Part shown: positions 17,942-25,836 of the stretch, piece after piece
How the letters are laid out: each line of letters begins with the position of its first letter
Position numbering within the stretch: position 1 is the stretch's first letter
Assembly: GCA_963764305.1 (NCBI GenBank)
Contig: CAVXSD010000006.1
Location: forward strand, 496,001-560,000
Reading direction: 5' to 3'
Length of the DNA: 64,000 nucleotides
Origin: Bog-473 sp963764305
GTDB taxonomy: Bacteria; Actinomycetota; Acidimicrobiia; Acidimicrobiales; RAAP-2
Program-made: the position numbers and the translations under genes
Notes under the pieces: model-generated
What the model was told of the DNA's origin: nothing
The model's database searches: none
What the model saw: the letters and a program-made list of their open reading frames with translations, nothing else

Positions 17942-18351
17942 GGCGCGGGCACTCCCGGCCCCGCGCCGATGATCCGGTAGAAGCACGTCCGCTCGCCGGT
18001 GTGGCAGGCCCCGCGGCCGTGCTGGTCGACCCGCACGACGAGGGCATCCCCGTCGCAGTCCATGCGCACCTCGCGCACGTACTGGCGGTCCCCCGACGTC
18101 TCGCCCTTCTGCCAGTACTCCTGGCGGCTGCGGCTGTAGAACCAGGAGCGGCCGGTCTCGAGCGTGCGGCGCAGCGCCTCGGCGTCCATGTAGGCCACGG
18201 TCAGGACTGTCCCGTCGGCGGCGTCCTGCACGATGGCCGGCACCAGTCCGTCGCCCTTGGCGAAGTCGACCATGCGCGCCAACTCCTCGTCGAAGGTGAG
18301 CGGCACGCCCTCGGGCGCGGCGGATGCGGTCGGCGCCCCGGCCGCGCTCAC
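17938..18351 (-). CDS. hisI: Phosphoribosyl-AMP cyclohydrolase
   Basis: Opens the adenine ring of PR-AMP, third step of histidine synthesis. 137 aa, HisI only, without a fused HisE pyrophosphohydrolase. Motifs: WFYSRSRQEYWQKGETSG, the Mg/Zn site DCDGDAL, and Zn ligands in GACHTGERTCFYR. GTG start overlapping the GroES-like stop; its own stop overlaps the trpE start, linking the his and trp genes. Confidence 0.95.
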   Translation of the reverse strand: MSAAGAPTASAAPEGVPLTFDEELARMVDFAKGDGLVPAIVQDAADGTVLTVAYMDAEALRRTLETGRSWFYSRSRQEYWQKGETSGDRQYVREVRMDCDGDALVVRVDQHGRGACHTGERTCFYRIIGAGPGVPAP

Positions 18352-18743
18352 AGGTACAGCCCCGTGCCGCTGTCGTTGCGGGGCGACGCGATGGCGTGGA
18401 TGTCGCGCTCGCGCAGGATCACGTACTCCTCGCCGTGCACCTCGACCTCGAAGCGGTCCTCGGGGTTGAACAGCACGGTGTCACCGACCTTGACCGTGCG
18501 CACGTGGGGGCCGACCGCCACGGCCTCGGCCCAGGTGAGGCGCCGGCTGATCTGGGCCGTGGCCGGGATCAGGATGCCCGCCCGGGAGCGCCGCTCGCCG
18601 TCGGTCGGCGAGATCTGCACCAGCACGCGGTCGAAGAGCACCGAGATCGGCTGCTTGTCCACGCTGGTGTCCTGCTTCGGGGTCCCGGCCCGGCTCGAGC
18701 TCGAGCTCGAGCTCGAGCTGCCCTTGGTCGTCGACGTGGCCAC
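18348..18743 (-). CDS. GroES-family co-chaperonin-like protein
   Basis: 131 aa. Residues ~35-130 match the GroES fold: LFDRVLVQI, a mobile-loop-like SRAGILIPATAQ, and GDTVLFNPEDRFEVEVHGEEYVILRERDI. The first ~30 residues are a Ser-rich low-complexity leader with eight consecutive Ser codons from a GAGCTC hexamer repeat. No groEL is adjacent. It is embedded in the his operon, between hisF and hisI, and overlaps hisI by GTGA. It may be an accessory GroES paralogue; a link to histidine synthesis is only positional. Confidence 0.8.
   Translation of the reverse strand: MATSTTKGSSSSSSSSSRAGTPKQDTSVDKQPISVLFDRVLVQISPTDGERRSRAGILIPATAQISRRLTWAEAVAVGPHVRTVKVGDTVLFNPEDRFEVEVHGEEYVILRERDIHAIASPRNDSGTGLYL
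18693..18719. repeat. GCTCGA hexanucleotide microsatellite inside the GroES-like gene
   Basis: About 4.5 units of a self-complementary 6-bp repeat, encoding the poly-Ser run on the minus strand. Slippage in multiples of 6 would keep frame. Confidence 0.75.
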
Positions 18744-18791
18744 CTAGGCACGGTACCGCACGGACGCGCCCTTCCAGGTCAGGGGGCCAGA

Positions 18792-19556
18792 TCAGGCGGG
18801 GCGGACGGTGACCCCCCGCGCGGCCATGTAGGCCTTGGCCTCCCTGATGGTGAATGTACGCCGGTGGAAGATCGAGGCCGCCAGGACGGCGTCGGCACCC
18901 CCGTCGAGCGCGCCGTCGACCAGGTGCTGCAAGACCCCGACCCCCCCGGACGCCACCACGGGGATGTCCACCGCCTCGACCACGGCGCGGGTCAGCGCGA
19001 GGTCGAAGCCGTCGTGCGTGCCGTCGCGGTCCATGGACGTCAGGAGGATCTCGCCGGCACCGTTGGTCGCGCACTCGACCGCCCAGGCCACGACGTCACG
19101 GCCCACCGGTGTCCGCCCACCGTGCGTGTGGACCTCCCACCCGTCCCGACCCGGGCGGGCCCGGGCGTCGATGGCCACCACCGCGCACTGGCCGCCGAAT
19201 TCGTCGGCGATCTCCCGCACCAGCTCGGGTCGTTCCACGGCGGCTGTGTTCACCGCGACCTTGTCCGCCCCGGCCCGGAGGAGGCGGCGTGCGTCTTCCG
19301 CCACCCGGACCCCACCCCCGACGGTGAGGGGGATGAAGACCTGCTCGGCCGTGCGCGCCACCACCGAGACCATCGTCTCGCGACCGTCGGATGACGCCGT
19401 GATGTCGAGGAACGTGACCTCGTCGGCGCCCTCGGCGTCGTAGCGCGCGGCCAGTTCGACGGGGTCGCCCTCGTCGGTCAGGTCGACGAAGCGCACCCCC
19501 TTGACGACGCGCCCGCCGGTGACGTCGAGGCAGGGGATCAGGCGGACGCTGCGCAC
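18792..19556 (-). CDS. hisF: Imidazole glycerol phosphate synthase, cyclase subunit
   Basis: Uses ammonia from HisH to convert PRFAR to IGP and AICAR. 254-aa TIM barrel: VRLIPCLDVTGGRVVKGV (catalytic Asp), LTVGGGVRVAEDARRLL, DRDGTHDGFDLAL (second catalytic Asp) and VVASGGVGVLQHL. GTG start 19 bp inside hisA. 48 bp before the GroES-like gene. Confidence 0.96.
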   Translation of the reverse strand: MRSVRLIPCLDVTGGRVVKGVRFVDLTDEGDPVELAARYDAEGADEVTFLDITASSDGRETMVSVVARTAEQVFIPLTVGGGVRVAEDARRLLRAGADKVAVNTAAVERPELVREIADEFGGQCAVVAIDARARPGRDGWEVHTHGGRTPVGRDVVAWAVECATNGAGEILLTSMDRDGTHDGFDLALTRAVVEAVDIPVVASGGVGVLQHLVDGALDGGADAVLAASIFHRRTFTIREAKAYMAARGVTVRPA

Positions 19557-20296
19557 GCCTCGATGCCCTCCTCCACGCTGAGCCGGCCCTCCACGATGGC
19601 CTTGCCCACGATCGCCCCGGCCAGGGTCCGGCCCGCGAACTCCAACCGGGCCAGCGCCACCAGGTCCCCGACGCCCGAGACGCCACCCGACGCCACGACG
19701 GGTAGCGCCGTGACGGCCAGCACTGCGGCCAACCCCGTCAGGTCGGGGCCCGACAGCATGCCGTCACGCGCCACGGCCGTCGCGACGACCGCGCCGATGG
19801 GCTCCTTCTCCCAGAGCTCGAGGAGCTCGCTCACGGCGAGGCCGGATCCGGCGAGCCACCCCTGGGCCTGGGCCTCGGCCACCCCGTCGTCGCCGAGCCG
19901 GTAGTCGAGCCCGACCGCTACCCGGCCCGGCCACCGCCGGGCGCAGCGGCCGGCCAGCGCGGGCTCCTCGAGGGCGGCCGTCCCGAGGACGACCCGGGCC
20001 ACGCCGGACTCGAGGACCTCCGCGGCGTCGTCCTCGGAGCGGATCCCGCCACCGAACTCCACGCTGACCCCGGCCACGCGGGCGAGACGCACGATCTGGC
20101 CCAGCACGCCACGCTCGTGCGGTACGCCCGTGCGCGCACCGTCGAGATCGACCACGTGGATCCAGCGTGCCCCCCCGGCGATGTACGCGGCGGCCAGCGC
20201 CGACGGGTCGCCGTAGCGTTCCTCCCGCCCGAAGTCGCCCTGCGTGAGGCGGACCGCGGTGCCGGCGCGGAGGTCGATGGCGGGCAGGAGCTCCAT
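19538..20296 (-). CDS. hisA: ProFAR isomerase HisA
   Basis: Isomerises ProFAR to PRFAR. 252 aa: MELLPAIDLRAGTAVRLTQGDF (catalytic Asp), FGGGIRSEDDA, LGTAALEEP and VVASGGVSGVGDL. Because trpF is also present in the window, this probably acts only in histidine synthesis and not as the dual PriA. The ATG overlaps the hisH stop (TGATG). Confidence 0.94.
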   Translation of the reverse strand: MELLPAIDLRAGTAVRLTQGDFGREERYGDPSALAAAYIAGGARWIHVVDLDGARTGVPHERGVLGQIVRLARVAGVSVEFGGGIRSEDDAAEVLESGVARVVLGTAALEEPALAGRCARRWPGRVAVGLDYRLGDDGVAEAQAQGWLAGSGLAVSELLELWEKEPIGAVVATAVARDGMLSGPDLTGLAAVLAVTALPVVASGGVSGVGDLVALARLEFAGRTLAGAIVGKAIVEGRLSVEEGIEACAASA

Positions 20297-20925
20297 CACG
20301 CCGCCGCCTTGGCCAGGCCCACGAAGTTGGCCAGCAGGGCCAGCCCGGTCGTTCCCGACTTCTCCGGGTGGAACTGCGCGCCCCACAGGAGGCCGCGCGT
20401 GGCCAGCGCGGCCACCGCGCCGCCGTAGTCGCACACCGCCACCGTCTCGTCACCGACCGGCGGCGCGAACGAGTGGACGAAGTAGACCCAGGGCCGCTCC
20501 CCCAGCCCGCGCAACAGCTCCGGCTCGTCCGTGCCCCGCACCTCGAGCGTGTTCCACTGCATCTGCGGGCGCTTGACGCCCGGCGGGAGCGGCGCCACCG
20601 TCCCGCGGAAGACGCCGAGGCCCGACGCGCCGGGGCTCTCGAGCGAGCCCTCGTAGAGCAGCTGGAACCCGACGCACACCCCGAAGAAGGGCACGCCGGC
20701 CGCGAGCGCGGCGCGGGCCGGATCCTCCAGACCGCTGTCGCGCAGCGCCCGCGCGCAGGCGCCGAACGCGCCCACCCCGGGAAGCACCACGGCGTCGGCC
20801 GCCGCCACCGTCGCCGCGTCGTCGACCAGGCGCGCCGCTGCGCCCACGTGCTGGAGCGCCTTCTCGGCCGAACGGAGATTGCCGATGCCGTAGTCGAGGA
20901 CGGCGATGCGCGGCCCTCCCGTCAC
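20296..20925 (-). CDS. hisH: Imidazole glycerol phosphate synthase, glutaminase subunit
   Basis: Class I glutamine amidotransferase supplying ammonia to HisF. 209 aa: VLDYGIGNLRSAEKAL, LPGVGAFGAC, nucleophile Cys in FFGVCVGFQLL (consensus GxCxGxQ), and the catalytic His-x-Glu in GAQFHPEKSG. GTG start overlaps the hisB stop. Directly upstream of hisA. Confidence 0.96.
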   Translation of the reverse strand: MTGGPRIAVLDYGIGNLRSAEKALQHVGAAARLVDDAATVAAADAVVLPGVGAFGACARALRDSGLEDPARAALAAGVPFFGVCVGFQLLYEGSLESPGASGLGVFRGTVAPLPPGVKRPQMQWNTLEVRGTDEPELLRGLGERPWVYFVHSFAPPVGDETVAVCDYGGAVAALATRGLLWGAQFHPEKSGTTGLALLANFVGLAKAAA

Positions 20926-21525
20926 AGGCTGCCCTTGGTGGAGGGGATGCCACCCCCCTCGACGCGCACGGCGTCGCGCAGGCAGCGGGCCACCCCCTTG
21001 AAGCTGGCCTCCAGCATGTGGTGCGTGTTCTTCCCCTCGAGCTGACGGATGTGCAGCGTCAGGTTGGCGGCGGTGACGAAGGCGCGCCAGAACTCCTCGG
21101 CCAGCTGGGGGTCGAACGGCGGCGTGCCCAGGCCAGCGCGCGTCGGGGGCGAACTCGAGCGAGTAGGCCAGGAAAGGCCGGCCCGACAGGTCGAGGGCCA
21201 CCTCGATGAGCGCCTCGTCGAGGGGTAACAGCATGGAGGCGAAGCGCCGCACGCCCGCCTTGTCGCCGAGGGCCTCGGCCAGGCAGCTCCCGAGTACGAT
21301 CCCCACGTCCTCGACGGTGTGGTGCGCGTCGACGTGCAGGTCGCCCGTGGCATGCACCGTGAGATCGAAGCCGGCGTGCCGGCCCAGCTGCTCGATCATG
21401 TGGTCGAAGAACGGCAGGCCGGTGGTTACCTCGGTCCGGCCCGATCCATCGAGTGCCACCATGGCGTCGATCGTGGTCTCCTTGGTGGCACGCGCCTTGG
21501 TGGCGCGGCGGGCTTCGATGGTCAC
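20922..21525 (-). CDS. hisB: Imidazoleglycerol-phosphate dehydratase (one frameshift)
   Basis: Mn-dependent dehydration of IGP. Monofunctional ~200 aa. The N-terminal frame has TGLPFFDHMIEQLGRHAGFDL and DAHHTVEDVGI (metal histidines). The C-terminal frame has NTHHMLEASFKGVARCLRDA. The junction is near 21128-21145, where a single-base indel restores the family length. GTG 21525 overlaps the hisC stop by GTGA. Confidence 0.92.
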
Positions 21526-22586
21526 AGGCTCTCCTTCAGGGCGTGGAGGAAGCGATCGTTCTCGTCGGGCGTCCCGATGGTGACGCGCAGGCAGCCGCGC
21601 AGTCCGTCCCAGCTGGCGCAGTTGCGGATCAGGATCGAGTGGTCCAGCAGCGAACGCCACACCTCGCCCCCGTCCCGGTCCCGGGGGCGGAACAGGATGA
21701 AGTTGGCATCCGAGGGCCAGCTGTCCACGGGGAGGTCGTGCAGCCCGGCGGCCACCCTCCCCCGCTCCTCGGAGATGCGGGCCACCCGCGCCTCCATCTC
21801 GGGCACATGGCGCAGCGCCACCAGACCGGCCACCTGCGTCTGAGCCGACAGGTGGTAGGGCAGCACGACCGATTCGCACGCCGCCACCACGGCGGGATCG
21901 GCCACCAGGTAGCCCAGGCGTGCGCCCGCCATGGCCCACGTCTTGGAAAAGGTGCGGGTCACGACGAGGCCCGGGTGCGCGGGCCCGCGCAGCTCGAGGG
22001 CCGACCACGGGGAGAACTGCCCGTAGGCCTCGTCGACGATGACGAGAGCCGGCGCCGCCTCACAGACGGCGGTCACGGTCGCCGCCGGCTCCGCCCGGCC
22101 GGTCGGATTGTTGGGCGAGCAGAGGAACGTGACGTCGGGGTGCTGCGTCGCCATCAACCCGAGCGCCTGGTCGGGGTCGATAAGGAAGTCGTCGTCGCGC
22201 GCGCCCACGACCACCTCGGTCCCGGTGACGCGGGCGATGTGCGAGTGCAGGGCGTACGTCGGCTCGAACACCAGGGCGCGACGGCCCGGTCCCCCGAAGG
22301 CCAGGAGCAGCGACTGCAGCACCTCGTTCGACCCGTTGGCGCAGAACACCTCGTCGGGGGTGACCCCGTGCAGTTCGGCCACGGCCTGGCGCAACTCGGT
22401 GGCCGGCCGGTCGGGATAGCGGTGGAAGGAGACCTCCGCCAGGGCCTCCAGCAGCTCCCGGCGCCAGGCGTCCGGCGGCGCGAAGGGTGACTCGTTCGTG
22501 TTGAGGCGCACCTCGGCCTCGACCTGGGGCGAGTGGTAGCCCTCGGACAGCGTGAGATCGGGCCGGACAGGCGGGACGGCGCTCAT
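21522..22586 (-). CDS. hisC: Histidinol-phosphate aminotransferase
   Basis: PLP aminotransferase of class I/II, 354 aa, converting imidazole acetol phosphate to histidinol phosphate. VRLNTNESPFAPP, FCANGSNEVLQSLLLAF, SPNNPTGRAEP, IVDEAYGQFS, and the PLP lysine in TRTFSKTWAMAGARLGY. The ATG overlaps the hisD stop (ATGA). Confidence 0.95.
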   Translation of the reverse strand: MSAVPPVRPDLTLSEGYHSPQVEAEVRLNTNESPFAPPDAWRRELLEALAEVSFHRYPDRPATELRQAVAELHGVTPDEVFCANGSNEVLQSLLLAFGGPGRRALVFEPTYALHSHIARVTGTEVVVGARDDDFLIDPDQALGLMATQHPDVTFLCSPNNPTGRAEPAATVTAVCEAAPALVIVDEAYGQFSPWSALELRGPAHPGLVVTRTFSKTWAMAGARLGYLVADPAVVAACESVVLPYHLSAQTQVAGLVALRHVPEMEARVARISEERGRVAAGLHDLPVDSWPSDANFILFRPRDRDGGEVWRSLLDHSILIRNCASWDGLRGCLRVTIGTPDENDRFLHALKESL

Positions 22587-23908
22587 GACCTGCTCGGCGT
22601 GCCGGGCCCGTCGAGGACCTCGAGGCGGCGCCGCACCGAGTCGGCGTGCGCCGGCAGGCCCTCGGTCTCGGCCAGCGTGACGACGTGCGGGCCCAGCGCG
22701 CGCAAGGCGTCGGGCGACACTCGGACCGCGTGCACGTGCTTGCGGAAGTCGTCCGCCCGGAGTGCCGAGGCGAAACGCGCCGTGCGGTTGGTGGGGAGCA
22801 CGTGGTTGGGCCCGGCGATGTAATCCCCCATGCTCGCCGGCGACCACGGCCCGATGAAGACGGCACCGGCGTTCTGCACCAGTGCGAGCAGCGCCAGCCC
22901 CTCCTCCTCGGGCACCATCAGCTGCAGGTGCTCGGGCGCCACGGCATTGGCGACCGCCAGCGCCTGCTCGGGCCCATCGACCAGGCAGACGATCCCCGCC
23001 GTCGCCAGCGTGGCCTCCAGGTCGGCCCGGCGGCTCGACGCGGCCACGATGCGGTCCACCTCGGCCGAGATCTCCCCGGCCCGCGCCGCGTCCCAACTCA
23101 CCAGCCAGGCAAGGCCGTCGGGCCCGTGCTCGGCCTGGACGACCAGGTCCACGGCGGCGAACGACGCGGGTGCGTCCGGCCCGGCCACCACCACGATCTC
23201 CGAGGGCCCGGCGAAGGCCGACGCCACCCCGACGACGCCCGACAGCTGCCGCTTGGCTTCGGCCACGTAGGCGTTGCCCGGACCGGCGATGACGTCGACG
23301 ACCGGGACGCTGCGCGTCCCGTAGGCCATGGCCGCGATGGCCTGCGCGCCGCCGATCCGGTAGACCTCGTCGACCCCGGCGATGGAGGCGGCGCAAAGGG
23401 TCGCAGTGTCGATCCTCCCGTCGGAGGCCGGGGGCACGCAAAGGACGATGCTCCCCACCCCGGCCACCCGGGCCGGAGCGGCGCACATGAGGACCGTCGA
23501 CGGGTAGCGGGCGCGCCCGCCCGGCGCGTAGATGCCGGCCCGCTCGACCGCCCGGGTGAGGTGCCTGACCGTGATGCCGCCCTCGACCAGGTCGCCGGGT
23601 GACGTGCCCTCGTGGGCGTGATAGGCCACGATGCGCCCGTAGGCCACCTCGAGGGCGCGCCAGAGGTCGGGATCGGCGTCGGCGCAGGCCTTCTCGATCT
23701 CGACGGCGGGGACGCGCAGCCCGTCGGACAGATCGACCCCGTCGAGCTGCGCGGTGAGGCGGACGAGGGCCTCGTCGCCCTCGGCGCGGACCTGTTGCAG
23801 GATCCCCGCCACCACGTCGTGGACGTCGGAGCCGGGCGCGGCCGGGCGCGGCAGGACCGCCTCGAACGGCGGCGCGGTGCCGCGCAGGTCCAGGATACGG
23901 AGCGACAT
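22583..23908 (-). CDS. hisD: Histidinol dehydrogenase
   Basis: Zn/NAD enzyme for the last two steps of histidine synthesis. 441 aa: RAGIYAPGGRARYPSTVLM, IAGPGNAYVAEAKRQL, FAGPSEIVVVAGPD, QAEHGPDG (zinc and catalytic residues), PEHLQLMV and GPNHVLPT. First gene of the his run on this strand, so the promoter should lie in the 82 bp before the divergent small gene at 23991. Confidence 0.97.
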   Translation of the reverse strand: MSLRILDLRGTAPPFEAVLPRPAAPGSDVHDVVAGILQQVRAEGDEALVRLTAQLDGVDLSDGLRVPAVEIEKACADADPDLWRALEVAYGRIVAYHAHEGTSPGDLVEGGITVRHLTRAVERAGIYAPGGRARYPSTVLMCAAPARVAGVGSIVLCVPPASDGRIDTATLCAASIAGVDEVYRIGGAQAIAAMAYGTRSVPVVDVIAGPGNAYVAEAKRQLSGVVGVASAFAGPSEIVVVAGPDAPASFAAVDLVVQAEHGPDGLAWLVSWDAARAGEISAEVDRIVAASSRRADLEATLATAGIVCLVDGPEQALAVANAVAPEHLQLMVPEEEGLALLALVQNAGAVFIGPWSPASMGDYIAGPNHVLPTNRTARFASALRADDFRKHVHAVRVSPDALRALGPHVVTLAETEGLPAHADSVRRRLEVLDGPGTPSRS

Positions 23909-23990
23909 GGGGTCACAAGGCTACCGGCGGGCCCCATGGCCCCCTTCCCGGCCGGCCGCCGGGCTGCCCGCCATCGGCCATCATCGTGGG

Positions 23991-24194
23991 ATGTCCTCCG
24001 CCGCCGAGATCTCCTCCCTGTCCTCGACCCTGTCCGAGCTACACGACCGCGTCACGGCGCTGGCCGAGAGCTCGCTGGCCAGTGGCGACGAGGACATGGC
24101 TCACGAGCTGATCGCCGTCGAGCGCGCGCTGGGCGGGGCGCTCCGGCGCCTCCGGCGTTTCGCGGCGGGCCAGGGCCCGGTCCCCGGCCGCTGA
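23991..24194 (+). CDS. Small helical hypothetical protein, 67 aa
   Basis: Mostly helical and amphipathic: LSSTLSELHDRVTALAESSLASG, then DEDMAHELIAVERALGGALRRLRRF. No membrane segment or catalytic motif. Codon use is typical of the window, with GTGGG upstream of the ATG but no clear SD. It diverges from hisD. I recall similar short proteins in actinobacterial genomes, without a function. Confidence 0.65.
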   Translation: MSSAAEISSLSSTLSELHDRVTALAESSLASGDEDMAHELIAVERALGGALRRLRRFAAGQGPVPGR

Positions 24195-24228
24195 GCTCCC
24201 GGATCGGTCACCGCCCGGACGCCCGGCT

Positions 24229-24627
24229 TCAGACCGCGTAGAGGACGAGCTCGTGGCCGAGCAGGGACGCCGCCGTTCGCAGCACGGCCTGGCGCTGGGC
24301 CACCACCGCGCAGTTGCGCCGCTCGGCCACCTCGACCACCGCCACCACGCTCAGATCCGACGTGTCACACCGGGCCGCGATCTCCCCCGAGCGGCGGGCG
24401 GCCTCGCCGCTGAACGGTTCGACCTCGGTCCCCGCCAGCAGCTCACCGATGCGGTCGCTGCGCGCTTCGGTCCGGTATCCCTCGGCCACCGTCACGGCCG
24501 GGACCACCGGCACGATCCCGTTGGACAGCGCGGCGCGGTGCAGCGCCCACATCATGCGGTCACCCCGGGCGGCAGCATGGAGCGCGCCCAGGCCGTAGAC
24601 GAGGCCCTCGCGGCGCGCCGTGCTCAC
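24229..24627 (-). CDS. PIN-domain protein (VapC-like) lacking most catalytic acids
   Basis: 132 aa with the layout of actinobacterial VapC toxins: LVYGLGALHAAARGDRMMWALH, then VVPAVTVAEGYR, TEVEPFSGEAARRSGE and CDTSDLSVVAVVEVAERR. The first catalytic Asp (usually VYDxGAL) is Gly, the Asp of the SDVVDAxVV block is Val, and the late TSDPDDL block reads VAQRQAVL. Only one Asp remains, so RNase activity is unlikely. GTG 24627 overlaps the antitoxin stop. It may be a decayed toxin or a repurposed binding protein. Confidence 0.8.
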   Translation of the reverse strand: MSTARREGLVYGLGALHAAARGDRMMWALHRAALSNGIVPVVPAVTVAEGYRTEARSDRIGELLAGTEVEPFSGEAARRSGEIAARCDTSDLSVVAVVEVAERRNCAVVAQRQAVLRTAASLLGHELVLYAV

Positions 24628-24890
24628 CGGCGCCGGACGCGCGAGGCCACGCCGGACACACCCGAGCGCAGACGGGCCAGCAGCGCCTCACCGGCGGCCA
24701 GCTCCTCGGCGCTCAGGGACCCCGTCTCACCTTCCCAGGCCGCCACGCCACGCAGGCCCTGGCGGACCCGCAACTGCTTCTCGGCGGCCGACGAGAGCCA
24801 GGCGCTGAAGGAGACGCCGTCCTGGCGGGCCGCCTCCTCGACCGAGGACGCCACCTCGTCGTCGAGCGAGACAGAGCGCTTCGTGACCAT
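24624..24890 (-). CDS. Ribbon-helix-helix antitoxin-like protein
   Basis: 88 aa. The N-terminus TKRSVSLDDEVASSVEEAAR...SFSAWLSSAAEKQL is a CopG/Arc-type RHH DNA-binding segment; the C-terminal part is the toxin-binding tail. ATG 24890 is chosen because the RHH begins there; the in-frame upstream extension runs through non-coding sequence. Coupled by GTGA to the PIN gene. A hairpin and a 12-bp palindrome lie upstream and may be autoregulatory. Confidence 0.8.
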   Translation of the reverse strand: MVTKRSVSLDDEVASSVEEAARQDGVSFSAWLSSAAEKQLRVRQGLRGVAAWEGETGSLSAEELAAGEALLARLRSGVSGVASRVRRR

Positions 24891-24955
24891 GGCTTCGAGG
24901 GTAGCACCCGAAGTAGTACCACTGGGCCGATCCCTTCCGACCTGGACCGGATACA

Positions 24956-24983
24956 CCAATGCCGGCCCGGAGGCCGGCATTGG
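24956..24983. other. Strong hairpin: perfect 12-bp stem, 4-nt loop
   Basis: CCAATGCCGGCC and GGCCGGCATTGG flank a CGGA loop. It lies between the end of nth and the antitoxin start, both minus strand. It is terminator-like in strength but no T-run follows on either strand. It could also be a regulatory or attachment-type site. Confidence 0.6.
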
Positions 24984-25037
24984 GCGAGTCGGCCGGGAGG
25001 CGGATCCCAGCAACAACTCTCTTGGAACCAGGTGGCG

Positions 25038-25049
25038 GGAACCGGTTCC
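25038..25049. promoter_or_regulatory. 12-bp perfect palindrome GGAACCGGTTCC
   Basis: A palindrome ~150 bp upstream of the RHH antitoxin start, with a GGAACC half-copy at 25024-25029. RHH antitoxins bind such sites to autoregulate, so this is a candidate operator; that role is inference. Confidence 0.35.
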
Positions 25050-25138
25050 GAGAATCATCGTAGCCCCTGGGTATCGTGATTTCACCGTGACGCACAGGAA
25101 TTGCCCGAAAAGAACCTGAATGGCCCGGCCCGCGCCGA

Positions 25139-25804
25139 TTACCGTACAGAAGGGCAATAATCAGCCAAAGGGCATGCCCCGCAATGGGGCTTCCGAGCAA
25201 CACATGTGTGCCGGCCGTGCAGGATCACGCGGAGGCTGAACGTCCCCCGCTCCGGCGCTGCGACCAAGGCGTTCAATTCGTGTTCCACCTTCACGGCGTC
25301 GCGCTGGGCCGGCGCCGGCAGGCCCTCGGTGAGCTCCAGGCGCCGGCTCACCCGCAGGACATGGGTGTCGACGGGGAGTCCCGGGAGCCCGAAGGCCACG
25401 CTGCGCACGACGTTGCCCGTCTTGCGACCGACTCCCGGGATCGTCACCAGGTCTTCGAGCGCGGTCGGCACCTCGCCCCCGAAGCGCTCGACAACCGCCG
25501 CGGCCATGCCGATGAGGCTCTTCGTCTTGGAGCGGAAGAACCCGGTGGAGCGGATCAGCTCCTCGACGTCCTCGGGGTTGGCGGCGGCCAGCGACGCCGG
25601 GTCCGGATAGGCCACGAAGAGCGCGGGCGTCACCATGTTGACCCGCGTGTCGGTGCTCTGCGCCGACAGGATGGTGGCGGCCAGGAGCTGGAACGGATCG
25701 GCGAAGTCGAGGGCGCACAGCTCCGCCGCGGTGCCGGGATAGACCTCGGCCAGGCGCTCGACAGTGAGGCGGGCCCGGCCTTTTGCTGTCCGGGGCTTCG
25801 CCAC
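25139..25804 (-). CDS. nth: Endonuclease III
   Basis: DNA glycosylase/AP lyase for oxidised pyrimidines. 221 aa: LLAATILSAQSTD, helix-hairpin-helix TIPGVGRKTGNVV with the catalytic Lys, VDTHVLRVSRRL with the catalytic Asp, and a 4Fe-4S cluster CVARKPHCGACPLADYC. GTG 25804 starts VAKPRTAKGRARL, the usual N-terminus; longer in-frame starts add a Pro/Arg stretch with no support. Divergent from mshD, 32 bp away. Confidence 0.94.
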   Translation of the reverse strand: MAKPRTAKGRARLTVERLAEVYPGTAAELCALDFADPFQLLAATILSAQSTDTRVNMVTPALFVAYPDPASLAAANPEDVEELIRSTGFFRSKTKSLIGMAAAVVERFGGEVPTALEDLVTIPGVGRKTGNVVRSVAFGLPGLPVDTHVLRVSRRLELTEGLPAPAQRDAVKVEHELNALVAAPERGTFSLRVILHGRHTCVARKPHCGACPLADYCPSVR

Positions 25805-25836
25805 CGGTTCACGGTACCGGGTTACGTTGGCCGGCG

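Noticed and set aside
24956..24983. Classical rho-independent terminator
   Set aside because: The stem is strong but no T-run follows on either strand, so I list it only as a hairpin.
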